A DNA stretch of 64,000 nucleotides. It comes from a bacterium (GTDB lineage Bacteria > Auribacterota > Auribacteria > Auribacterales > Auribacteraceae). The notes below the pieces were generated by a model. It did not search any database, was not told the DNA's origin, and saw only the letters and a program-made list of their open reading frames with translations. Every line of letters begins with the position of its first letter. Within the stretch, counting starts at the first letter, position 1. This document shows positions 38,988 to 49,078 of this stretch, one piece after another. The DNA is taken from contig JACKPL010000009.1 of NCBI GenBank assembly GCA_024233545.1, positions 47,725-111,724 on the forward strand. Reading direction: 5' to 3'. Both the position numbers and the translations under genes were made by a program.

Positions 38988-39591
38988 TTATTTTTTGCTG
39001 ATGATTTTTTCGATAAAAAGGCAAAAGGATGAAGCCAAAACGTAAAGAAGAAGACTCATTGGTTCAGGAATTGATTCAACTCTGACAGGACCATTTAACG
39101 TTAGTATCTCAAAATCGTGATTGCCAAAATTATCGGTTTTTGATACGACAACAGAAAAATCTTCATTAACCAGAATATCAGTGGTTGGATTGATCACAAT
39201 ATAATCGACAGGTACAGCATAAAAAGTAAATGAGGTTTCTGCCGGCACCGGAAGTTTATCAGTACCGGAACTGACACGGGGTATAAAAAAAAGAGGAATT
39301 GTGCCGGATGAAAAATACCCTATTGAATAAAATTCTGTGGGTGATGGATTATACTGGTTATTCAAATCCATTAGTGTATTTTCTAATCGAAAGAAAAGAA
39401 GAGTGATTCAAACCCACCGGGTCCATCCACATCATTAACTGTAAAATCAAGTATCCACCGATTCTCTATGCCGGATTGAGTATCCTCAAAAAAGTCAAGT
39501 GTTATAAGTCCATCTGAGGTTGTTGCGAGTACAAAATTTCCGAAGGAATACAAAATAAAACAAATAATAACAATACGCTAAATTTCTTCAT
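38988..39591 (-). pseudogene. short PEP-CTERM protein A1, frameshifted
   Basis: It starts at ATG 39591 (MKKFSVLLLFVLFCIPS) and then breaks. The shared family segment TSDGLITLDFFEDTQSGIEN is in another frame, and the part from MDLNNQYNPSPTEFYS (39371) to the end is open. The C-terminus is SIPEPMSLLLYVLASSFCLF plus a basic tail, a PEP-CTERM signal. Nearly identical to the gene at 46402-47009. The start overlaps the stop of the upstream copy (39588) by ATGA. Role unknown; a surface protein sorted by exosortase. Confidence 0.7.
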
Positions 39592-40193
39592 GACACCTCT
39601 TTGTGTATTGATAGTTTATGGAAGTCATATATTTTAAAAGTAATCCTCCAAAAAACGTAAAGAAAAACACTTATAGGTTCAGGAACGACTACAAAGCCAA
39701 TAGGACCAGTAACAGTTAAAGTTTCCGAAAAGGTATTGTCTAAGTTATCTTTATGATCCAAGAATATCGAAATTTCTCCTATCACTGAGTCAAGTCTGGA
39801 GGATTAGGTAATTCACTGCTCGGATGATTAAAAAAGAAATTAAACTCCATTCCAACAGGAACAGGTAACGTACTCGGGGTCGAATCAATAAATGGTATTA
39901 AAACACCCGCATTTTGGGCAATAAAACTTAATTCATAAAAAACAGAGGATGGATTTAATTGACTATTAAATGTCATATTAGCGTTAAAAAATGTTAAGTC
40001 AAATGTCAGTGATTCAACTCCTCCACCAATATCGTTGACGGTGAAATCCAGTTGCCATAAATTGGGCATCCCATGACTTGTATCCTCAAAAAAGTCAAGT
40101 GTGATAAGCCCGTCTGAGGTTGTTGCAGAATGACAGAGATTTATCCCTACGCAAGTTACGAATAGACAGATAAGAATAGAAAATATTTTTCAC
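39588..40193 (-). pseudogene. short PEP-CTERM protein A2, frameshifted
   Basis: The GTG at 40193 has AGGAGG 8 bases upstream, but the frame GTGAAAAATATTTT lacks one A compared with its paralogue at 47009 and goes out of frame at once. Restored, it reads KKIFSILICLFVTCVGINLC, then HSATTSDGLITLDFFEDTSH, NLWQLDFTVNDIG and further to a second shift near 39785. It ends with VVPEPISVFLYVF. The usual basic tail is replaced by KIYDFHKLSIHKEVS. One of four related PEP-CTERM genes in this region. Confidence 0.7.
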
Positions 40194-40386
40194 GCCGATT
40201 TCCTCCTGCACCGTTTTATTACTTGTAATAACAAATATTATATCCATTCGATAACAGAAAAAGTTGATTATTAGTATTTTTTGGTGTATTTTCTGATGTA
40301 AACAATTTGTAGTAACATATCACAACATAGTATGATAAATCACACTGCGCCAGTAGCTCAGCAGGATAGAGCACAGGATTCCTAAT
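40191..40386. repeat. 196-bp direct repeat, left copy (partner 47007-47202)
   Basis: The block begins at the PEP-CTERM start codon, includes its leader, and ends in the anticodon arm of tRNA-Arg. By eye it differs from the partner at about four positions in 196. Beyond 40386 the two copies diverge completely. Confidence 0.9.
40347..40386 (+). pseudogene. tRNA-Arg(CCU), 5' half only
   Basis: The 40 bases from GCGCCAGTAGC to CTAAT match the complete tRNA-Arg at 47163 exactly, through the anticodon. The 3' half is absent, so this copy cannot work. The break falls on the 3' side of the anticodon loop. Confidence 0.9.
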
Positions 40387-40573
40387 AGTCTTTTTTTAAG
40401 TTCATTCGACCGAGAAATTTTACACCATTTTTAGATTGTATTTGTACTTAGATATATTATGTTGTATTGCGTTTTTGGTGTACTTTTTGGTGTAACTTAG
40501 AAATCGGAAACTATCAAAAAATGTTGCTCTTATAAATAGATCGATCACAACAAAATCTACCACCTAGAATATA
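40387..40573. other. non-coding junction with integrase-arm-like repeats
   Basis: The sequence following the broken tRNA holds TTTTTGGTGTACTTTTTGGT as a tandem pair of TTTTTGGTGTA, a form commonly seen beside tyrosine-recombinase attachment sites. A related TTTTTTGGTGTATTTT lies before the tRNA half at 40284. No recombinase gene is present. Confidence 0.4.
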
Positions 40574-43500
40574 TCAATCCCCTACAACAACACGATAAAG
40601 TCTCTGAGTAACGCCGTCATTATCCGGAGCTGGAGATGTTTCGGAACCGTCGTCTGTCCATGACGTTGTCCCTTCCTGTCCAATGACACTTGTTGTCACC
40701 CGATGCCATTTTACCGATTCTTCAGTACCGTTTCCATGATTGTAGATAAAACCGATTTCTGGAGTGGTTAGCAAGTGATCGTAGACTCGTACATCATCTA
40801 TCATGCCGAGCCATGCCTCCGTACTAAATGTCCCAATTTTAAAATCACCGGAATTAGATTGAAGCGAACTGCTTTGTATAGAGATTGTTTCTTCAAAAGT
40901 TCCGTTAACATACAGATTCGCATCACCGTTTGTTGTATTAAGAAGAACAACAATATGTTGCCATGTTTCTGTCGAAAAAACATGATTAAAAACATACGAG
41001 ATTGCTCCCGATCCAAAATTTAGAATCAACCTCATCTTGCCGGTTGTCTGATCCACTCTTATGCGCCACGAACTATTATCTGCTTTATTCACTATATTTC
41101 GATTCGCTGAATAGGTATCTTCATCTAAATATGCCCAAAACGCAAAAGAGAAATTCTCTGTCAGATTTGCGACATTCCCGCAGTTTATGAATTCTTTGTC
41201 GCCGGAAAACTTCAACGCTGTATTTAGATTGGAACTTTTACCGGATACCGCATGAACATCAGTATTTGCATCAGGATTGCTTTCCCAATCAATAAATGTA
41301 CCGTTAACCGACCCCATACGTTCATCAACTGTTGTATTTGAGTCGTTATCATTCATTCTATAATGAAGGATAGGCGTCGTTGATGATGGATCATCATCTA
41401 GATATTCGACAAAATAAGTGTCGTTCTCGAAACTTTGAAATTCAATCGTAATAGCATCCTCATTGTCATGTTCGATACCAATCATCTCCCAATGTAATTC
41501 ATCTGCTCCCATATCGACTGTATTATCGGTAATAAACCCAAATATTCTGCTTTCACCATGGATATCTTCTGTGAGTTCATCAAGATATGTTGCTGAATTT
41601 GTGCCTGTGTCAACGCATGGAGAAGTAATTTTCAATCGGAAATCACCGTTATCCGGATCACGGAGCTGGGGATCAACATGAATTGTTCCTGCTCCTCCAC
41701 CCACATCTTGAATGCACGAATAGGTAACAAATTGGTTAATATTAAAACCACTAAAATCATTATAATTATTATTCAAAAAAATACAATTTGTTACTAAAGG
41801 ACCTACACCCAAAAAAGCCTCATTATTGACGGCACTTATGTTGTTGTAAACAGTACAATTAATCAAACTAATTCCCCAGCCATATGCCGCACTTCCTTTG
41901 TTTGCTCTATTTGAATCAAAAAGACAACCGATAATCTTTGAAATACTTCCGTTATTCGAAAAAATCGCTCCACCTAACGCCGCTATACTTGAGCTTCCTT
42001 CGACATAATTTCCAGCAAATTTACAGTTTTTTATTGTTGCTATGGAGAAGAAATTATAGATTGCTCCACCTCCAAACTCATCATCTCCCGTAGAGGGGCA
42101 ATAATTATTCTCAAAAATACAATTTTCTATTAGCATTGAGCTGTATGAAAGCATTATTGCACCACCACTTTGCTGGGCATTTCCAGAGTGATAATTCCCA
42201 ATAAATGTGCAGTTTTTTATTGTTCCACCAGCATTTTGCGCATATAACCCGGCACCATCACTATAATCATTTGCACCATGATCATCATTATGAGCAACAT
42301 TATTTTTCACAATACAATTTGATATAATAGAAGACACATTTTTTATGTATATGCCTCCGCCTTGCTCTGCTTTCCCATTTTGTATCGTGAATCCATCCAA
42401 GATTGAATCATTATCCGCTATAACAACATTTGATGATGCTTGCCCGTCAATAATCGTTTCATTTAACTCTATATCCCGTGCCCAATTCTCATCATATCCG
42501 CCATAAAGAGACACGTGCCTTTTCATGACAATGTTTTCATTATATGTTCCTGCTTGTACATAAATATACGCCGGAACACCTGCAGTTGCCGAAGCGGTTA
42601 TCAATGCGTGGGATATAGTCTTCCATGGATCATCTTGTGTGCCGGTACCGGAATCATTATCAACAATACTGGAAACATAATATATGTTGTTATTCCTGAT
42701 AATATAAACGCCACTTTTTAATTCATCTCCATCATATTGCGCCCGGAATCTAATGCGGTTCTCATATAGACTAACAGTCTCAAACTGAACATCCCCGACT
42801 TTGGCGTATGATACCCCAACACACGGATTAGTACACGGTGTGGTACAGTTATCATCTTCATATATCCATCAACATCTTCCCATGTGCTCCATGTGACTCC
42901 GCCGTTCCTAGAGAACGAATATTTAAGATCGAGCGTTGCCGGATTAAATCCGTCTCCCAACTCTGTTATTCTAAGAAGCACATCAGGTGTTTGGTCTAAA
43001 AACCGTTTGATGGTTCGTTACCCACTCTCCTCCGGATTTTTTTTATGCGCAATGTATTGAAATGAAATCCGTGAAACCCAACCGAACTGACAACTGCAAA
43101 CGGTTGATTTAAATACGGCAGTTTAAACCCAGTTATACGCACATTATACGTTCCCGGAGCCAACCTATTTTCATTATCCGCCTCAATAATTACTTGTTCA
43201 ACAGTGTCATATCTGTTGAAACCGATTTTTGCCGGTTCAGTCGGGTCAACTGTCGGTTCTTCCGCTTCGGGGAGCGGAGATGCGTCGTATTCTTTGAAAT
43301 AAAACGGATACCGCGCAACCCCGTCATTATCAACCACAACCAAATCAAGATCGTTGACAATCGCGTTTACCGCCTGCGGATTACCGGGCGGATCAATCCA
43401 GCAGAGCGTTATACGTAGCGATTCATTGTCGCTATCATTTTCCAGAATGGTTAACTGGTACTCAAGAGAAGAACCGGTTTCATCGATACTGCTTGTAATG

Positions 43501-45221
43501 ATATGTCCGCCGGATGTCCCGTCAAGATTTTGTATACATTCTATGCTCGCTTTTGCGTCAACAATGCCGAATCCGTAACTGAAGTCAGGACCCGGATTTC
43601 CCTGATCCATCGCATAGTTACAGAGCAGTGCTTTGACAATATCTGCAGTCGGGAATGAGCCGTATGAATCTTTGTATTCCTGAAAAATCAACGCTGAAAT
43701 TCCAGTTACAACTGGACAAGCCATTGAAGTGCCGTCGTCCTCATTGTAACCATTATCAACCCATGTAGAAAGTAGCTCAAAACCATCAGCTACAACATCA
43801 GGTTTTACCCTACCATCACCTGTAGGACCCCAACTACTAAAAGAAGTGGATTCATTCTCAGAATTATCGGTTCCCACAGCACCGATGGTAATAATATTTT
43901 TTGCACAACTGAGTGGTTCTAAGCAATAATAATATCCAGAGTATAGTCCTTCACTGTCAGAATAATATTCTCCATCATGCGGATGGTTATTTAGATCATT
44001 AGGGTCATCATCCTCATCATCTCTCTCATTTCCTGCCGCTTTAAGAATCAATGCATCATTATCATAATAATCATGCATAAAATCATCCATGTCTTCTGAC
44101 CCACTCGTATATTTTCCAAATAGATGAATTGTATCTCTCCAATCCCATACAAAAATTCCTCGGGAATTTGGATAGTAATCCCAACCAATTGTACTTCCCC
44201 AAGAATTATTGATAATAGAAGCAGAATACGTCTCAATAGCTGATACAAAATCTATTGTAAAATCTATTTCTTGTACTGCCTGGAATGTTCCGACAACAAA
44301 CAAACTATACGAATACAAATTTACAGATTCAGCCATTCCGCCAGTATCTATATTTCCATCATTATCTAATACTCCTCCTATTGTCCCTGCGACATGAGTT
44401 GCATGGGATGAAACAAAGTCATGGTCTACTGTTGTAAGTCTACCAGAGAAATCCTGATGATTATAGATTTTACCGACATCCCGAACTGCAACATTCACCC
44501 CAGAACCAGTTAAAAAGTCTGTTTCAAAAAGTCCAGTGATACTGCCATTATTATCCCAAAACACATTTGATAATTTACCGGCATCAATATTTTGCAAAGA
44601 AACTGGTGGAGATATTTCCTCTACATACCTAACATTATCCAATAGAGTTAAATTTGCCAGACTATCAAAAGGAATCGAAGCATAAAGTTTATGAGTTAGT
44701 GAAAATTCGTTTGATATCATAATCCCGCCAACTGATCTAATACCAGCAATTGCATCGCCAAGAGAAACATCTTCATAAAAAACTGACAACAACTTTAATA
44801 CTATTTCCTTCGCGGACATAACTGTTAATTTTACCTTTATATAGCTGCTCCGACATTTTATCAGGTGACTCAATGTTGGCAAAACCCTGAATAAACCGAA
44901 TTTTTTAGTAAACTGAGTTTTATCTTTATCGATTGTAATAACATAAGTTTCATCCGTTACGTATTCATTGAGTTCTATACCGTTTTTCTGCAATTTGCGT
45001 AAAACTGATTTAGTCAAAGGCTTTTCAACTTCAAATAAATTCGTTTTACTGGTTCTTTTAAAGAAAAATCTTTCTTTTCAAAAAGTTAATGAACGAGATT
45101 TAAGATTTGCTATCCTTAATCCTCTTAGAGTTTTTCTATCTTTTTCAAAGAATTGTTCATGTTGAGAAAATGCTACTGAGCAAAAAACGATTCCACATAA
45201 AAAGAGGATTGTCTTTTTCAT
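40574..45221 (-). pseudogene. S8 subtilisin-like protease fused to beta-helix and LamG domains, several frameshifts
   Basis: A minus-strand gene of about 1545 codons if joined. Start at 45221: MKKTILFLCGIVFCSVAFSQ. A prodomain-like part (PLTKSVLRKLQKNGIELNEY) crosses two or more shifts to about 44790. The S8 domain has Asp in VAVRDVGKIYNHQDF, His in SSHATHVAGTIGG and Ser in DGTSMACPVVTG. After a stop near 42996, coding continues through PDVLLRITELGDGFNPATLD and, after another shift near 42845, SGVYIIRNNNIYYVSSIVDN. It then enters a long open frame (to 40574) with right-handed beta-helix repeats (GGGIYIKNVSSIISNCIVKN) and a LamG/concanavalin-like domain (FSFAFWAYLDED, GMIDDVRVYDHLL). No PEP-CTERM tail. 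A secreted protease with adhesive domains. Confidence 0.7.
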
Positions 45222-45262
45222 GTTGTCCCCCCATTATCTTGTTAATTCAAATTATTATAGGA

Positions 45263-45851
45263 TTATTTTGCTTTTAACTTTGCTAGTAGCGATAAAAAAA
45301 ATCCACCAAAGAGATAAAGAAGCATGCTGAATGGTTCTGGAACGACAAAACCAACCGGACCATGGAGAGGCACAAACTCATCTTTTTGTTGCCCTAGATT
45401 ATCTACATAGGTTAGACGTGCAGAAAAATCATCTAAGAATAACTCTCCTTGATCAGGTAAATTATTGAGATTAGGATTTGGCAAAGCAAAAAACGTGAAC
45501 ATTGTTCCCGTTGGTACTGGATTAGTTCCTGTTTTAGAGCTAATTTTTGAAGTCAAAAAGATTGGTATAGTTCCTGATGACATATATCCAAATTCATAAA
45601 AACAGATTCTGGATTATAAGTGTTATTAAAATCCATTAATACATTAAACATTTCCATCGTAAAAAAAATGACTCAATCCTCCACCAACATCATTCACCGT
45701 AAAATCAAGTATCCAACGGTTCTCAATGCCCGATTGAGTATCTTCAAAAAGTCAAGCGTGATAAGTCCATCTGAGGTTGTTGCAGAATGACAAAGATTTA
45801 CTGAAATAAAAATATTGATAGACTGATAAGAATAGAAAAGATTTTTTTCAC
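45263..45851 (-). pseudogene. short PEP-CTERM protein C, frameshifted
   Basis: The GTG start at 45851 follows the leader shared with the copies at 40193 and 47009. The run TCTTCAAAAAGTC has five A where the paralogues have six, which breaks the frame. The second part from MSSGTIPIFLTSKISSK (45583) is open and ends VVPEPFSMLLYLFGGFFLSL and LAKLKAK, a full PEP-CTERM signal. It lies 41 bases before the S8 gene start and reads the same way, forming the module PEP-CTERM plus S8. Confidence 0.7.
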
Positions 45852-45879
45852 GCCGATTCCTCCTGCACCGTTTTATTAT

Positions 45880-46367
45880 TTATAACACTCTCTCGTTAAT
45901 AATATAACACATTAAATGGTTCTTGTCGAAAATAGGCGGGGTAACATTATTACCCTCTCGGGCATAATTGCCAATTTTGCTCTTATATAATCGTTCCGAT
46001 ATTTTGTCTGTCGGCTGAATATGTTCAAACCCCTGAATAAACCTCATATCTTTGAGTAGATCAAGTTTATCTTGATCTATCGAAATTACATATGTTGCGT
46101 CAGTTACATATTCATTCAGCTTTATTCCTTTCTTCTTCAATCTGGCTACGACAGATTTACTCAACGGGGTTTTCAATTTTACATAAACCCGATTACTTCT
46201 TGACTTCAGTTGAAAATCTTTCTTTTTAAAGTCAATTGCTCGGGATTTAAGAACTGAAGTTCCAGTGCCTCTGGGAATTTTCTGTTTTCTCAAATAATGT
46301 TTCTTGTTGGGAGAAAATACTGTGGTGCACAAGAATGCACCAAGTAAAAAGAAGATAGCTTTTTCAC
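45880..46367 (-). pseudogene. S8 protease copy, N-terminal fragment
   Basis: The GTG at 46367 (GGGGGAC leader) begins KKAIFFLLGAFLCTTVFS if one A is restored in GTGAAAAAGC. The open part then covers the prodomain SKSVVARLKKKGIKLNEYVT, then DATYVISIDQDKLDLLKDMR, closely matching the front of the S8 gene at 45221. It ends at 45880 after NHLMCYIINERVL, where sequence shared with the leader of gene C begins. The catalytic domain is entirely missing, so it is inactive. Confidence 0.7.
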
Positions 46368-46401
46368 TTTGTCCCCCGATAAAACTAAAGCTAAAAAATT
46401 A

Positions 46402-47009
46402 TTATTTTTTGCTGATGAATTTTTCGATAAAAAGGTAAAAGGATGAAGCCAAAAACGTAAAGAAGAAGACTCATTGGTTCAGGAATTGATTCAACTCTGA
46501 CAGGACCATTTAACGTTAATATTTCAATATCATGATTACCAAAATTATCGGTTTTGATACGACAACAGAAAAATCTTCATTAACCAGAATATCGGTGGTT
46601 GGATTGATCACAATATAATCGACAGGTATAGCATTAAAAGTGAATACAGTTTCGGCAGGAACTGGTAGTTTTTCAGGGGTAGAGGTAACGATCGGATATA
46701 AAAATAGAGGTATTGTGCCCGATGAAAAATAATGTATTGAATAAAACTCTGTTTCCGATTGATTATACTGATTATTTAAATCCATCAGTGGTGTCTCAAA
46801 TATCATGGTAAAAAGAGTGACTCGAATCCACCGGGACCATCCACATCGTTAACAGTAAAATCAAGTTGCCATAAATTGGGAATACCTTGAGTTGTATCCT
46901 CAAAAAAGTCAAGAGTGATTAGACCATCTGAAGTCGTTGCGGAATGACAAAGATTTACTGGAATAAATATTGTGGATAAACAAATAAGAATAGAAAAGAC
47001 TTTTTTCAC
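46402..47009 (-). pseudogene. short PEP-CTERM protein B, frameshifted
   Basis: Start GTG 47009 with AGGAGG upstream: KKVFSILICLSTIFIPVNLC, then HSATTSDGLITLDFFEDTTQ and FTVNDVDGPGGFESLF. A shift near 46805 leads to MDLNNQYNQSETEFYSIHYF and on. A further single-base change near 46555 puts the PEP-CTERM tail (SIPEPMSLLLYVLASSF) in another frame. The tail is nearly identical to that of gene A1. It lies just downstream of tRNA-Arg in minus orientation and is followed by the S8 fragment. Confidence 0.7.
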
Positions 47010-47202
47010 GCCGATTTCCTCCTGCACCGTTTTATTATTTGTAATAACAAATATTATATCCATTCGATAACAGAAAAAGTTGATTATTAGTATTTTTGGT
47101 TGTATTTTCTGATGTAAACAATTTGTAGTAACACATCACAACATAGTATGATAAATCACACTGCGCCAGTAGCTCAGCAGGATAGAGCACAGGATTCCTA
47201 AT
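47007..47202. repeat. 196-bp direct repeat, right copy (partner 40191-40386)
   Basis: Leader of gene B plus the 5' half of the complete tRNA-Arg. See the left copy. The third PEP-CTERM leader at 45851 shares only the first 30 or so bases of this block. Confidence 0.9.
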
Positions 47203-47236
47203 CCTGGGGTCGTGGGTTCGACTCCCGCCTGGCGCA
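47163..47236 (+). tRNA. tRNA-Arg (anticodon CCU)
   Basis: 74 bases with acceptor GCGCCAG/CTGGCGC, D loop AGCAGGATAG, anticodon stem CAGGA/TCCTG and loop TTCCTAA (anticodon CCT), T loop TTCGACT, discriminator A. It reads AGG. CCA is not encoded. Arg-CCU genes are frequent integration targets, which fits the duplicated half at 40347. Confidence 0.95.
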
Positions 47237-47322
47237 TGTTTTTCTTTGCGCTTAACCGAAAATGTCCCCACAAACATACCGTTTAATGAACAACAATCAT
47301 GTCTTTGTTGCTTAAAGATTTT

Positions 47323-47883
47323 TTATTTAGATGAAAGCGTGCGATGCGCATCAAATCGTTTGAGCGTTTTGTAATATGTGGATATAAGTACGCAATGCGC
47401 ATAGAACGCGCAAGCAGAAAACACAACGGAAAACAACACGGCGTATAAAAACCAGTCTCGCCACGGTTCACTGTGCCGAATGAAAAACACAATCCCGGAA
47501 CACACTGCCGTAATCAACGCGTTGCACACGGTATAACGGGTAATACGGATACGGCTACGGATATATTCTACAAATTGAACTCGTACCGCGTCGCCTGAAA
47601 AGAGCAGTATCCGAATACGATGCGCTTGTTCGGGGTCGGCAAAGAATGCGGAGCGGATACGTTTATCGACAGGGCTCAACAACGCATCCCATACACGGTC
47701 AAACACAACGCCAAGCGTATACGCCGCAGACATCAGGACAATGCTGTTTTCAATGGAATGCGATGTGAGCACGGACATCAACCGATCAGGGCTGACCGAT
47801 GCAAGCGCCAGCACGGCAACCCACACCACAACCTGTACTCCGCCGACAAGCAGTTCAACAAAAAGCGCCGCACCGTTCATCAC
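47323..47883 (-). CDS. four-helix membrane protein of unknown function
   Basis: 186 residues with hydrophobic segments at about 5-30, 45-62, 120-135 and 142-168, and a charged loop between the second and third (DRVWDALLSPVDKRIRSAFF). No family recognised. The C-terminal tail KTLKRFDAHRTLSSK is cytoplasmic. No neighbours in the same operon. Confidence 0.65.
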   Translation of the reverse strand: MMNGAALFVELLVGGVQVVVWVAVLALASVSPDRLMSVLTSHSIENSIVLMSAAYTLGVVFDRVWDALLSPVDKRIRSAFFADPEQAHRIRILLFSGDAVRVQFVEYIRSRIRITRYTVCNALITAVCSGIVFFIRHSEPWRDWFLYAVLFSVVFSACAFYAHCVLISTYYKTLKRFDAHRTLSSK

Positions 47884-48188
47884 GTGTTACCCTTGTTTAA
47901 TTTCATTATACATCTCCACTAATCTATAGTACGGAATACACCGCATCTTCGCAATACAAAATACCGTATCCGACTTTAAGACACATCCATACATTCCGTG
48001 TCGCTTTCCGTGTGAATACCGCGGTATGCCGCGGCATACTGTTTTTTAAATAATAAGGTATTTTACATATCCTTATCCGGCAAAACATCTTATACACATC
48101 AAAACCACTAGGCACATAATATGCTAAATAATTTTGGAGAATTCGTTCATAAACTATAAAAATAACATCGTGCATCGGGGGATAAAAT

Positions 48189-48299
48189 ATGGACTCGTTG
48201 TTTCTTTTAGGGGTTGCATGCACCGCCGCCGCTTATGTTTTGGTGTTTGTAATCATTTGCGTCATACGACATTACAACCGGCCGGAACGTATTTCTTAA
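48189..48299 (+). CDS. possible single-span micro-protein
   Basis: 36 residues: MDSLFLLGVACTAAAYVLVF then VIICVIRHYNRPERIS. One membrane helix with a basic tail, a common form of bacterial micro-protein. GGGGGA lies 7 bases upstream. No homologue is known to me. It could be chance, but composition and start site favour a gene. Confidence 0.4.
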   Translation: MDSLFLLGVACTAAAYVLVFVIICVIRHYNRPERIS

Positions 48300-48358
48300 A
48301 CACATCCCTCCATTGGCGTTTTAACTCTGATTAGAATTCACAAGCCGGTGCAGACACC

Positions 48359-49078
48359 TTATTTTGAAACAGGCTGGCTTTTGATATGATGTTTGATCAT
48401 CCATCGCACAACGAACAAGTCTGCTAACCCTTTGAACATCCGGTTGCCGATGCCGTATTTTGATTTTCCGCTCAGGCGCGGGCGGTGCGACACTTCTATT
48501 TCGCCTACCGTAAACCCCTCCATTTTAATAAGCGTCGGAAGAAAACGATGGAATCCGTTGTAGAGTTTGAGGTTTTGAACACACGCGCGCTTAAATACTT
48601 TAAGGGTGCATCCGGTATCTTTGATCGATTCGCTGGTAAGCGTATTGCGCACCGCATTGGCTATGCGCGAAGAAATTTTTTTCGATATGCTGTCCCAGCG
48701 GACTTTGCGCCATCCGCATACCATATCGTATTGCGACAGCCCTTCAAGCATGCGCGGAATATCGCGCGGGTTATTTTGACGGTCGGCATCACAGGTAATC
48801 AGCACCGCGCCGAGCGCGTGTTTAAAACCGGCGGCCATTGCCGCTGTCTGCCCTTTATTCGATTCAAACCGTATCAGCCTGATTTGCGGATATTCTTTCC
48901 GATAAAGTTCTATTTGTTCAACGGTATCATCGGAACTGCCGTCATCGATAAACAACACTTCAAAGGTTTTTCCGGTATCCTCGAGCACATACATCAGCTC
49001 ACGCACTAGCGGCCTGATGTTTCCCGATTCGTTATATGCAGGTATTATGATTGAAAGTTCGGGTGATGAACCGGGCAT
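48359..49078 (-). CDS. family 2 glycosyltransferase (polyprenyl-phosphate sugar synthase type)
   Basis: 239 residues with ELSIIIPAYNESGNIRPLVR, FIDDGSSDDTVEQI (donor-binding acidic residues), RFESNKGQTAAMAAGFKHA and TCDADRQNNPRDIPRML (D-x-D-type motif), a DPM1/ArnC-like core without C-terminal membrane helices. Such enzymes make the polyprenyl-phosphate sugar donor used by ArnT-like transferases. It overlaps the ArnT-like gene upstream by 47 bases, which strongly suggests a donor-synthase/transferase pair. Confidence 0.9.
   Translation of the reverse strand: MPGSSPELSIIIPAYNESGNIRPLVRELMYVLEDTGKTFEVLFIDDGSSDDTVEQIELYRKEYPQIRLIRFESNKGQTAAMAAGFKHALGAVLITCDADRQNNPRDIPRMLEGLSQYDMVCGWRKVRWDSISKKISSRIANAVRNTLTSESIKDTGCTLKVFKRACVQNLKLYNGFHRFLPTLIKMEGFTVGEIEVSHRPRLSGKSKYGIGNRMFKGLADLFVVRWMIKHHIKSQPVSK

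Noticed and set aside
47035..47277. Minus-strand frame with GGSRTHDPRIRNPVLYPAELL
   Set aside because: Antisense translation of tRNA-Arg, another classic false gene.
48134..48334. 66-residue plus-strand frame around 48134
   Set aside because: Poor composition and start; the shorter frame at 48189 with one membrane helix explains the region better.
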